Source: DATKGN01 sp964385705 (GTDB lineage: Bacteria > Patescibacteriota > Microgenomatia > UBA10105 > UBA927). Taken from it: DNA of 11,215 nucleotides. Shown piece by piece: positions 5,900-11,204 of the stretch. A model generated the notes under the pieces. The model saw only the letters and a program-made list of their open reading frames with translations. It did not search any database and was not told the origin of the DNA. A program made the translations under genes and the position numbers. Location: assembly GCA_964385705.1 (NCBI GenBank), contig CAYLQG010000046.1, forward strand, positions 1-11,215, written 5' to 3'. How positions within the stretch are numbered: position 1 is the stretch's first letter; each line of letters begins with the position of its first letter.

Positions 5900-7111
5900 T
5901 ACCATACCCGACACCCAGGTAACATCATCTTTTTGATTGAGGTGTGCTACCCGGTCAAGAAGTTTCTGGGAATCCGAATGATCGGATTTAATGATAAGCG
6001 GACGATTGAGCTTGCCGGCAATGGCGACAACCCCTTCCATCACTTCAATATCGTTTGTCGGATTAATAAGCACACAAGCGCAGACAGAATCAAGGTCGCC
6101 AATAGGACCCGTAAGCTGTGTTACGACATCATCAGGGTTCCGGAGATCCCCGATGATATAGTTATCATTCCCGAGTCCGTGTTTTGACCGTTCAGCAGAA
6201 AAATCCTGATAATCCACATGTACTATCGACAAGCCCTCCTCCTTCGCAATCTCTTCCTCATAAATCCCCGTATTACTCCCGAGATGAAGCAATATTCTTC
6301 CCGTTCCTAGTTCGTGGGGAAATAATTCGCGAAGTAAGGCGAGGCTATTACGAAATAATGGCAAGGTGCGTCTAAAGACAAAGTCCTCATTAATATCCGA
6401 TAATGTATCTCCCGATTCCGACTGCTTTGAGTGCAAATATTCAGGAAGCCAGGTTTTATCAATAGACATGAGTCGCTCATGCCCTCTTTCCCCTTCGATT
6501 TCAAGGGTTTGTATGTCATAGCGTATTCGACTAAGCAAATCGACCTGCTCGGACGTTGACGGGATAAATCCCGTAAGGATGATATTGTGTAGCGCGGGAT
6601 TTAACCGCGTTGCGATGAACAGTGACAGATGAGCCTTTTGTGTTTTTATCAATTGCTCCGCTTTAGAAAATAGCGCAATCTGCCAATCCAGGTCTATATG
6701 GTCTTTCAGATGATTCTGCCTATAATAGGCTAACTCTTCTTTTGAGAAAGGCAATTGCCCTCCGGACTTTTCAAACACTTCCTTTTGTTTCTCCATTCTT
6801 TTCATAACAAAATCTGCCACCCTACGCTCTGACATTGCCGATTCAAAACCCGATATATCTAAACATCCGGTCGGATATACGAAGGCTCCCACGAGGTGAT
6901 GCATGGCAATTTCGAGATTTCCGTCATAATGCTGCCCCTGTTGCATCATGTGTTCAAATTCTGTCAGTTTTCCAGCGAGAATAGAGAAATTTGCATTTTC
7001 CGGTGCCTGGGTAAGCATCATCACATCGTCCGCCCATCTGGCAGCGGGGCTAGAACGGAAATTTACATCCGGAGTTCTGTCACCCTGTTCTGGAAGCAAC
7101 GTTTGCACCAT
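5891..7111 (-). CDS. Two-part protein with C-terminal SAM-methyltransferase-like domain
   Basis: The 406-residue product has no membrane segment. Residues 1-265 are mostly helical and unrecognised, with a central HIDLDWQIALFSKAEQL region. Residues 271-375 look like a class I Rossmann methyltransferase: motif I RILLHLGSNTGIYEEEIA (272-289), an acidic residue closing strand 2 in VHVDYQDF (297-304), YIIGDLRN (318-325) before strand 4, and VCACVLINPTND (343-354) where the catalytic/substrate motif would lie. GSNTG departs from the usual GxGxG, so SAM binding is likely but not certain. The substrate is unknown. It is convergent with the PEGA gene (9-bp overlap of ends) and has its own promoter (7148-7176). 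An alternative reading is a catalytically inactive Rossmann scaffold. Confidence 0.7.
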   Translation of the reverse strand: MVQTLLPEQGDRTPDVNFRSSPAARWADDVMMLTQAPENANFSILAGKLTEFEHMMQQGQHYDGNLEIAMHHLVGAFVYPTGCLDISGFESAMSERRVADFVMKRMEKQKEVFEKSGGQLPFSKEELAYYRQNHLKDHIDLDWQIALFSKAEQLIKTQKAHLSLFIATRLNPALHNIILTGFIPSTSEQVDLLSRIRYDIQTLEIEGERGHERLMSIDKTWLPEYLHSKQSESGDTLSDINEDFVFRRTLPLFRNSLALLRELFPHELGTGRILLHLGSNTGIYEEEIAKEEGLSIVHVDYQDFSAERSKHGLGNDNYIIGDLRNPDDVVTQLTGPIGDLDSVCACVLINPTNDIEVMEGVVAIAGKLNRPLIIKSDHSDSQKLLDRVAHLNQKDDVTWVSGMVLP

Positions 7112-7147
7112 AACGTAATACCCTATAAATATATAAAAGTGTATATA

Positions 7148-7176
7148 ATTATCTCATTTTTCCGTGAGAGGTGCAA
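7148..7176 (-). promoter_or_regulatory. Promoter of the methyltransferase-like gene
   Basis: TTGCAC (7171-7176) and GATAAT (7148-7153) are exactly 17 bp apart on the minus strand. Transcription would start near 7141, leaving an AU-rich leader of about 30 nt. Only a weak AGGG lies about 9 nt before ATG 7111. Confidence 0.5.
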
Positions 7177-7194
7177 ATTGTAGGTACAACCCAG

Positions 7195-7333
7195 GGATTA
7201 CGATCTATTCCGCGCCTTTTGAAGATAGTTTCGTGGCCCCGTGGAGGAAGGGGCGCGGAACGCGTTCTCATGAAGAATCTCAATCCTGCTTCCTCAGCCC
7301 TCCTTAAGCCTCTCTACGGTCAACCTGGGGTAA
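7195..7333 (+). pseudogene. Remnant of the 3' end of a second PEGA-domain gene
   Basis: This stretch aligns with 5763-5899, the last 46 codons of the intact PEGA gene. It first reads ITIYSAPFEDSFVAPW, against ITIYSGPFEDSFVAPW in the intact gene. It then shifts frame, and in the new frame reads RVLMKNLNPASSALL against RIIIMTNLNPTSSTL. A net gain of 2 bp and loss of the in-frame stop make it non-functional; no start, membrane or PEGA part precedes it. Most differences in the first part fall at third codon positions, so the source was a diverged working paralogue, not a fresh copy of this gene. Its end overlaps the tail of the regulator gene on the other strand by about 30 bp. Confidence 0.8.
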
Positions 7334-7717
7334 AGACTCTGACGCGTTCAAATTCGTTTCCACCTGAAGATCAATTAATGCGCTTTTTGATAAGTATCCG
7401 AAATCCCGACGACTGATAATTGATTCGTCACCCAGCTTATCTCTTATTCTTGAAATCGCCGTCCAGATAACACACGAGTCAACCTCGTCTTGTGGTTCAA
7501 TTCCCATCATTTCTTTATATATACGTTCGGTGCTCACCGGACCCTCACCTTTATATGTTTCGGCTGTGATAAAATCGTACAATAATTTTTCTCCCTCGGA
7601 TAATTCTTTACCAAGCTCAGCGGACACGGGATAAGGCCGGCTCGTTTCACCGTCAGGCAAAAGGAGTCCGTCTGCTATAGCCTTATTATTCAGTCTATGG
7701 AGCGTCTCTACGTTCAT
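7304..7717 (-). CDS. Small stand-alone winged-helix (OmpR/PhoB-like) DNA-binding protein
   Basis: The 137-residue product has the layout of the Trans_reg_C winged helix: LSEGEKLLYDFI (39-50) like the first helix after the entry strands, STERIYKEMMG (62-72), the recognition-helix pattern VIWTAISRIRDKLGDE (83-98) and the wing IISRRDFGYL (100-109), matching the hSRLRKKLGD...GxGYxL pattern of the family. There is no receiver domain and no kinase nearby, so it is not a normal response regulator; it may act constitutively or autoregulate. ATG 7717 is about 3 nt from the predicted transcription start, so translation is probably leaderless. A palindrome in its promoter spacer is a candidate operator. 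The last 10-20 codons overlap the PEGA remnant and may have been acquired from it. Confidence 0.75.
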   Translation of the reverse strand: MNVETLHRLNNKAIADGLLLPDGETSRPYPVSAELGKELSEGEKLLYDFITAETYKGEGPVSTERIYKEMMGIEPQDEVDSCVIWTAISRIRDKLGDESIISRRDFGYLSKSALIDLQVETNLNASESLPQVDRREA

Positions 7718-7726
7718 TAAGCGACA

Positions 7727-7755
7727 ATTATAGCCTGAGAAGGCTCAGAAATCAA
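7727..7755 (-). promoter_or_regulatory. Promoter of the small winged-helix regulator (leaderless)
   Basis: TTGATT (7750-7755) and a perfect TATAAT (7727-7732) are 17 bp apart on the minus strand. Only 9 bp separate the -10 box from ATG 7717. Confidence 0.65.
7735..7748. promoter_or_regulatory. Palindrome CTGAG-AAGG-CTCAG in the promoter spacer
   Basis: Perfect 5-bp arms lie between the -35 and -10 boxes of the winged-helix gene, where a bound repressor would block RNA polymerase. It is a candidate operator, perhaps for the regulator itself. An overlapping GCCT/AGGC pairing makes the symmetry centre ambiguous. Confidence 0.35.
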
Positions 7756-7768
7756 AATACACACTCTT

Positions 7769-7852
7769 GTACCCCTAGAAGGTTTCGTGGTCGTCCGCAA
7801 GACTTCGAGCGGCTACTGCCACGAAATCCCGTGTATTCACGGGAAATTGAAG
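7769..7852. repeat. Two-hairpin repeat, copy 1
   Basis: An 84-bp unit with an outer stem TTTCGTGG/CCACGAAA (7783-7790 with 7819-7826), an inner stem CCGC/GCGG (7795-7798 with 7809-7812), and a second hairpin CCCGTG-TATT-CACGGG (7828-7843). It differs from copy 2 at only three positions plus one indel. No open reading frame explains it and it has no U-run on either side to make it a plain terminator. Confidence 0.85.
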
Positions 7853-7884
7853 CTTGCAGTTCCGGGGACTCAAACAAAACATCA

Positions 7885-7969
7885 GTACCCCGAGAAGGTT
7901 TCGTGGTCAGTCCGCAAGTCTTCGAGCGGCTACTGCCACGAAATCCCGTGTATTCACGGGAAATTGAAG
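7885..7969. repeat. Two-hairpin repeat, copy 2
   Basis: An 85-bp unit with the same stems as copy 1; none of the differences touches a paired base of the outer stem or second hairpin. The copies start 116 bp apart with a 32-bp separator. Copy 2 begins 60 bp from the 3' end of tRNA-Arg. On the tRNA strand the unit ends CTTCTCGGGGTAC and is followed by a T-rich stretch and GAGTC, echoing the end of tRNA-Arg and its own flank (TATCGGGGATAC, T-rich stretch, GAGTC). Confidence 0.85.
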
Positions 7970-8029
7970 ATCGCTATGCTCAGGACTTCGTCCCTCGACA
8001 CACGCACAAGACTCAAAACAAAGCCTTTG

Positions 8030-8101
8030 TATCCCCGATAGGAATTGAACCTATATCGGAGGTTTAGGAAACCTCTGCTCTATCCGTTGAGCTACGGGGA
8101 C
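8030..8101 (-). tRNA. tRNA-Arg, anticodon CCT
   Basis: The 72-nt cloverleaf is complete: acceptor GTCCCCG/CGGGGAT (with a G-T first pair), D stem GCTC/GAGC, anticodon stem GAGGT/ACCTC with loop TTCCTAA (anticodon CCT, reads AGG), a 4-nt variable loop, T stem ATAGG/CCTAT with loop TTCAATT, and discriminator A. CCA is not encoded; CAAAG follows. The T-rich flank and two structured repeats lie downstream on this strand. Confidence 0.95.
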
Positions 8102-8198
8102 AACGTTTCTATCCGTTGCCGCGCCCTCCGAAGCTCCAACATTCGTACGGGCGAAGGAGGGAGCTATAGGGGCGGCACGATAATTCTACCGGTTTTTG

Positions 8199-8207
8199 TG
8201 ATAGAAT
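8199..8207 (+). promoter_or_regulatory. Extended -10 promoter of tRNA-Pro
   Basis: TGA followed by TAGAAT (8202-8207) forms an extended -10 box 9 bp before the tRNA. The -35 region is poor, as expected when an extended -10 is used. The region 8102-8198 also holds a CCCTCC/GGAGGG inverted repeat of unknown role between the two divergent tRNA genes. Confidence 0.5.
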
Positions 8208-8216
8208 ACCAATACG

Positions 8217-8289
8217 CGGGACGTAGTTCAGTTGGTAGAACGCACGGTTCGGGACCGTGAGGTCGAGAGTTCAAGTCTCTCCGTCCCGA
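8217..8289 (+). tRNA. tRNA-Pro, anticodon CGG
   Basis: The 73-nt cloverleaf has acceptor CGGGACG/CGTCCCG with the C1-G72 pair typical of bacterial tRNA-Pro, D stem GTTC/GAAC, anticodon stem CACGG/CCGTG with loop TTCGGGA (anticodon CGG, reads CCG), variable loop AGGTC, T stem GAGAG/CTCTC with loop TTCAAGT, and discriminator A. CCA is not encoded. Confidence 0.95.
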
Positions 8290-8322
8290 CAAAGGTTATT
8301 CCCTCCACGGGAGTCATGCATC

Positions 8323-8892
8323 TCATGCATCATCAGGATTATCCGGACCGATAGACCTCGTAAATAATGCGACTCTGGGGTGTTGATATGCAGATGACGT
8401 GAGCATCCTATTATTGGGCAAACGAATGATGGTATCGGGGAAAAGCATCGTCGATCTCACGCCGTCACCCAGGAAAGAACCGATATCTTTAATGGGAACC
8501 GCCAGTCGATGTTCGGGTAATGCTACCCACAACGGATGACCATCCTGATCCCACTTTCCTTCCTGGGAGGTGTCATAGACGCCGGTAATACGATCCCCCA
8601 CGAATGTCGCCGTAAAAAATGCTTTTGCTTCATGAAACAAATACGGAATCCGGCAAAACACTTCTCCGTCAGATCGCTGAACCGTGATCTCGTCAAGAAA
8701 TAATGATGTGTGCTGGGCGCTCACATAGACGCCGAGTGGTAGGTCCAAATGATCTAACGTTAAAATACTATAATCCTCGGGTCGAAACTGTTCGTCATCC
8801 AGCCGAAACACGCGTCCGCCCAACGTAATCCGGTTTATGACTTTCCCGGTATCTAAAACATCAGATGATATGGTCACTCGTTCGGTTGCCAT
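8323..8892 (-). CDS. Hypothetical protein, 189 aa, beta-rich, no recognised family
   Basis: The product begins MATERVTISSDVLDTGK and shows many alternating hydrophobic stretches (VINRITLGGRVFRL, YSILTLDHLDLPLGVYVS, SLFLDEITVQ, AFFTATFVGDRITGVYD) suggesting a beta-rich soluble fold. There is no signal peptide or membrane helix. No catalytic motif is recognised. ATG 8892 lies 6 bp after the -10 box at 8899-8904, so the message is probably leaderless and no Shine-Dalgarno is expected. It diverges from maf across 86 bp and ends 33 bp from tRNA-Pro. Its ATG-proximal reading and consistent codon use support a real gene. Confidence 0.7.
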   Translation of the reverse strand: MATERVTISSDVLDTGKVINRITLGGRVFRLDDEQFRPEDYSILTLDHLDLPLGVYVSAQHTSLFLDEITVQRSDGEVFCRIPYLFHEAKAFFTATFVGDRITGVYDTSQEGKWDQDGHPLWVALPEHRLAVPIKDIGSFLGDGVRSTMLFPDTIIRLPNNRMLTSSAYQHPRVALFTRSIGPDNPDDA

Positions 8893-8898
8893 GAGTAC

Positions 8899-8927
8899 TT
8901 AATATCATAAACTATATCAATTTACAA
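8899..8927 (-). promoter_or_regulatory. Leaderless promoter of the 8323-8892 gene
   Basis: TTGTAA (8922-8927) and TATTAA (8899-8904) are 17 bp apart on the minus strand. The expected transcription start falls at or next to the A of ATG 8892. Confidence 0.5.
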
Positions 8928-8961
8928 CATTCTCCACCCTGTAGCAATTTCGTTAAACGTA

Positions 8962-8970
8962 TGGTAAAAT
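8962..8970 (+). promoter_or_regulatory. Extended -10 promoter of maf
   Basis: TGG plus TAAAAT (8965-8970) is an extended -10 box with no strong -35. It overlaps the in-frame ATG at 8961 and lies 8 bp before ATG 8979. This argues that 8979 is the true start and that the message is leaderless. Confidence 0.5.
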
Positions 8971-8978
8971 ACGGAATA

Positions 8979-9632
8979 ATGAAATTATCCTTCGCCTCCA
9001 AAAATGCCCCGCCCGAAGAACCGCCCAAACCTGACGTCATTCTCGCTTCCCAGTCAATTGGCCGTAAAATGCTTCTTGAAAAGCTCGGCATTCGCTTTCG
9101 TGTCGTCGTCGCCCGGGTTGATGAGGAAACGATAACAGATAAAAAACCGGAAGTCATGATTAAAAAACGTGCGGTTGCCAAGGCTGCTGAAGTCACCGAC
9201 CACCCGCGTGTCTACAGTTTAACCGAGGATCATGAATCGCTCATTATTGCAGCTGATTCTATGGCTATCGTCGGCGGCAAAGTGTACGGCAAACCAATTG
9301 ACCGCGAACATACACGGGAAATGCTTAAAAACCTGATCGGAAAAACCCACACATTCGTGACCGCAGTCCATATCGCTCTCTATGAGGAAAATAAAGTGAA
9401 AAAAGTATGGGATAAGACTGTAACGACAAAAGTGACCATGAAGAAGCTCAGTCCTGTCGAGCTTGAGAGCTACGTCACCAGGTACGATTTAAGCCGCTAC
9501 GCGGCAGCCTACGCATTCAACGAGGCTCCCTGGGATTTGATTACCAAAATCGACGGAAGCTATACCAATGTTATTGGCCTCCCGTTTGAAGTGCTCCTAC
9601 CGATATTACGGTCGTTAAAAATAATTCTATAA
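8979..9632 (+). CDS. maf: Maf-family nucleoside triphosphate pyrophosphatase
   Basis: Maf proteins hydrolyse dTTP, UTP or modified nucleotides to monophosphate and pyrophosphate in the cytoplasm (house-cleaning) and are linked to septum inhibition in some bacteria. From M1 at 8979 the product has 217 residues, with motif 1 ILASQSIGRKMLLEKLG (21-37; S-x-x-R at 26-29), VDEETI (47-52), AVAKA (65-69), IIAADSMAIVGGKVYGKP (89-106; acidic D93) and DGSYTNVIGLP near the C-terminus, the usual order. LASQSIGRK replaces the common LASxSPRR, and the last part has YAAAYAF for YAGAYAI, so the substrate subfamily is uncertain. A charged, Pro-rich stretch of about 18 residues precedes the core. The ATG at 8961 is possible but sits in the promoter. 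Confidence 0.92.
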   Translation: MKLSFASKNAPPEEPPKPDVILASQSIGRKMLLEKLGIRFRVVVARVDEETITDKKPEVMIKKRAVAKAAEVTDHPRVYSLTEDHESLIIAADSMAIVGGKVYGKPIDREHTREMLKNLIGKTHTFVTAVHIALYEENKVKKVWDKTVTTKVTMKKLSPVELESYVTRYDLSRYAAAYAFNEAPWDLITKIDGSYTNVIGLPFEVLLPILRSLKIIL

Positions 9633-9638
9633 ACCCCG

Positions 9639-9693
9639 CACCACCGCTCTTGCGAGGCGTGGATGTAAACCTCGCGAGCAAGTAAGGTTGGTG
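9639..9693. repeat. Long structured inverted repeat after maf
   Basis: CACCACC (9639-9645) pairs with GGT-T-GGTG (9686-9693). Directly inside it GCTC (9646-9649) pairs with GAGC (9676-9679) and GCGAGG (9652-9657) with CCTCGC (9670-9675), leaving a TT bulge, a 6-nt right-side bulge and a 12-nt loop. There is no U-run, so it is not an ordinary terminator. It could be a processing or protective 3' structure for maf, or a small structured RNA. The stretch 9694-9742 after it shows nothing further. Confidence 0.5.
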
Positions 9694-9742
9694 TCAGGGC
9701 TCCCTATCCTCCGTCAGCTTAAAATCATCATTTAATTGCCCG

Positions 9743-9772
9743 TTGACAATATTTATGGGCTCTTGTTACAAT
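9743..9772 (+). promoter_or_regulatory. Strong promoter with extended -10, upstream of the attenuator-like leader
   Basis: A perfect TTGACA (9743-9748), an 18-bp spacer and TACAAT (9767-9772) preceded by TGT, giving an extended -10 box. Transcription should start near 9779-9780. This is the best core promoter in the window. Confidence 0.75.
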
Positions 9773-9784
9773 CTTTTTAATCCT

Positions 9785-9856
9785 ATGAGATACGGAAACC
9801 AATTTATCGCAGTCCGACTTATTACCCTTCACACGAAAGGGAAGGTTGTGTGCTGA
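9785..9856 (+). CDS. Possible 23-codon leader peptide
   Basis: ATG lies about 5 nt after the predicted transcription start, and the frame reads MRYGNQFIAVRL, ITLHTKGKVVC, then TGA at 9854-9856. There is no room for a Shine-Dalgarno, which fits the near-leaderless starts elsewhere in the window. Its last codons form the left arm (GGTTGTGT) of the possible antiterminator. It has no run of one amino acid, so if it senses anything the signal is not an obvious amino acid. A chance open frame of this length is quite possible. Confidence 0.35.
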   Translation: MRYGNQFIAVRLITLHTKGKVVC

Positions 9857-9912
9857 AATTAAAGCATTCATGAGAGAAACACAACCCTCCGAAAGACCAG
9901 GAGGGTTTTTTT
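9825..9912 (+). promoter_or_regulatory. Candidate transcription attenuator with mutually exclusive helices
   Basis: Four segments can pair in competing ways. Segment 1, CACAC (9830-9834), pairs with GTGTG (9848-9852). Segment 2, GGTTGTGT (9844-9851), pairs perfectly with segment 3, ACACAACC (9879-9886). Segment 3 shares AACC (9883-9886) with the left arm of the terminator (9883-9890), which pairs with segment 4 (9900-9907). So 1:2 plus 3:4 stops transcription and 2:3 lets it continue. A separate small hairpin CCCTT/AAGGG (9825-9841) also fits the first state. The arrangement is that of trp/his-type attenuators; the controlled gene would be 9964-10470. No known riboswitch or T-box core (for example an NGGUACC bulge) was recognised. 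Confidence 0.5.
9883..9912 (+). terminator. Strong Rho-independent terminator
   Basis: AACCCTCC (9883-9890) and GGAGGGTT (9900-9907) form a perfect 8-bp stem with a 9-nt loop, followed by T7 (9906-9912). It ends the RNA started at about 9780 (about 130 nt) and stands 51 bp before ATG 9964. Confidence 0.85.
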
Positions 9913-9963
9913 ATAGTTAGATAACGAACAGAAACATAAAAACGAATAGTATTAAATGAAGCT

Positions 9964-10470
9964 ATGAGAAGCGTCGAACATATATTTGAACAATTAACGG
10001 GAATTGATCCTAAAAAGTGCGAACCGCCCTTAACTGAGTTGTATATGACTGAGGTTATTAGTGAAAAGCGTTCTAAAAAAAGAAACGAAGCGCCCCGGCA
10101 AAATTCACCCATATACATCTTATTGGCGTGCGAATCATTAACAGATGATCCGATAAAGATTGACGCACATTATAGTCTGATCGGCAAAAGAAACACAGAC
10201 GGACAATGGACCTGTGCGATTATAGGTGAACGAATCGATCCACAGGATGTTGATAATGTCGTAAACTCGATAGATCCAAAATCCTGGAGAAATGTCAACG
10301 AAGTACCCGGATTAGGAGAGCACATACAATACTGCTATGATCCGGATTTTAAACCAGCTCCTGCAACCCCGGAAACAATGCTTCGTCAGGCAGAAACGTT
10401 ATGGCGACGGTCCATTGATAACGGCACGACCAAACAGGATGTCTTTAAAACCGATGACGTGATACTCTAA
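9964..10470 (+). CDS. Hypothetical protein, 168 aa, behind an attenuator-like leader
   Basis: The product starts MRSVEHIFEQLTGIDPKKC. It is soluble, with a charged basic stretch (SEKRSKKRNEA, about 33-43), then a strand-rich core (PIYILLACESL, AHYSLIGKRNTDGQWTCAIIGERI) and an acidic C-terminus. No family is recognised. ATG 9964 is the first start in frame after stops upstream; there is no Shine-Dalgarno. A weak TATTAA at 9950-9955 could be a second promoter, but the strong promoter at 9743 reading through the terminator at 9883 is the better supported source of message. It ends 29 bp from the convergent regulator, and no terminator is visible between them. Confidence 0.7.
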   Translation: MRSVEHIFEQLTGIDPKKCEPPLTELYMTEVISEKRSKKRNEAPRQNSPIYILLACESLTDDPIKIDAHYSLIGKRNTDGQWTCAIIGERIDPQDVDNVVNSIDPKSWRNVNEVPGLGEHIQYCYDPDFKPAPATPETMLRQAETLWRRSIDNGTTKQDVFKTDDVIL

Positions 10471-10499
10471 GCGGCCGCCACGCCTAACGCACGAATGGA

Positions 10500-11123
10500 T
10501 TACGGATTTTTTGGCTCCAGACGATACCCATGAGTATACAAATTAACCAACTGCAACGGCATATTGGGGATTCGGTTCAGGGTTGACTGCAAAAGATTCA
10601 ATCTAATGAAAGATGATGTCTCTGATATTCCCAAAGCAGTAGTAAATTCCTTCACGGAAACCGGTTTAGTATGGTTATTCGGATCTACCGCGAATGCGAG
10701 ATAGAGAAAATACTCATACTCTCTATTGGATATAAGCGGGATTGCCGTGTTATGATCCCTCATTTGAACTGATCTGACGCCTTTCATCGCCTGCCGAAGG
10801 AGCGGTTCAAAACCGCCTTTTTTTGTAAACCAAAACGGATCGCTGCGGAAACCCGCGGGTTCAATCACATCCCCAAGATTCACGTCCCTGGCATAGACAA
10901 GACCGTCACATCCCTGCATTGTCAGGAGGTATTCTTGGGGAAGTAAATTTTTCCGTAATATTGCGACAAAATTACGAAGAGATGCCCGGCCTACCGCCTG
11001 TTCTAAATCACATCCGATAAGATTTGCGATGACACCCTGATGAACATACATGCCCGGCGATGCCCGAAAATCATCAACATGTTCACGTGCGAAGGCCGTA
11101 ATATTCTCAATCCCCGAAGTCAT
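10500..11123 (-). CDS. Regulator with two apparent winged-helix domains
   Basis: The start is set at ATG 11121-11123 (207 aa). The frame extends 28 codons further to a TTG, but that part overlaps a TATAAT on the same strand (11199-11204), so it is probably leader. Domain 1 (about 12-80) has VIANLIGC (31-38), RASLRNFVAILRKNLLPQEY (46-65) and a wing-like GCDGLVYARD (71-80). Domain 2 (about 130-204) has SNREYEYFLYLAFAV (132-146), VSVKEFTTALGISE (155-168), FIRLNLLQSTLNRIPNMP (172-189) and LVNLYTHGYRLEP (192-204), which matches the OmpR/PhoB wing ending GYRL. No receiver or ligand domain is seen. Domain 2 is the better match; domain 1 is inferred from pattern. It resembles the 7304-7717 protein in type, suggesting a family of stand-alone winged-helix regulators here. 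Confidence 0.7.
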   Translation of the reverse strand: MTSGIENITAFAREHVDDFRASPGMYVHQGVIANLIGCDLEQAVGRASLRNFVAILRKNLLPQEYLLTMQGCDGLVYARDVNLGDVIEPAGFRSDPFWFTKKGGFEPLLRQAMKGVRSVQMRDHNTAIPLISNREYEYFLYLAFAVDPNNHTKPVSVKEFTTALGISETSSFIRLNLLQSTLNRIPNMPLQLVNLYTHGYRLEPKNP

Positions 11124-11198
11124 AGGTCGCAATTGTAGATAAAATCCCGTCAAAGCGCAATAATTTACCGATTTGCCGGGTCCGTTTCCTTGACAGCT

Positions 11199-11204
11199 AT
11201 TATA
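11199..11204 (-). promoter_or_regulatory. -10 box TATAAT for the double winged-helix gene
   Basis: A perfect TATAAT on the minus strand lies about 75 bp before ATG 11123. The matching -35 box would be beyond the window edge, so the promoter is only half seen. The leader of about 70 nt has no clear Shine-Dalgarno. Confidence 0.45.

Noticed and set aside
7769..7969. CRISPR array or integron attC sites
   Set aside because: There are only two copies, each about 85 bp and strongly self-complementary, with one 32-bp separator. There are no cas genes. The arms lack the GTTRRRY/RYYYAAC ends of attC and no integrase is present.
7769..7969. Degenerate tRNA genes in the two repeats
   Set aside because: The ends resemble the tRNA-Arg 3' end, but no matching 5' acceptor strand, T loop or anticodon arm can be built.
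9870..9920. Second mini-ORF (ATG AGA GAA ..., 16 codons) over the terminator
   Set aside because: It reads through the terminator stem and U-run, so its Pro/Gly/Phe content simply reflects that structure.
9822..10118. 98-codon minus-strand open frame across the attenuator region
   Set aside because: It is antisense to the terminator and to the start of the 9964 gene, and has a composition expected of a shadow frame.
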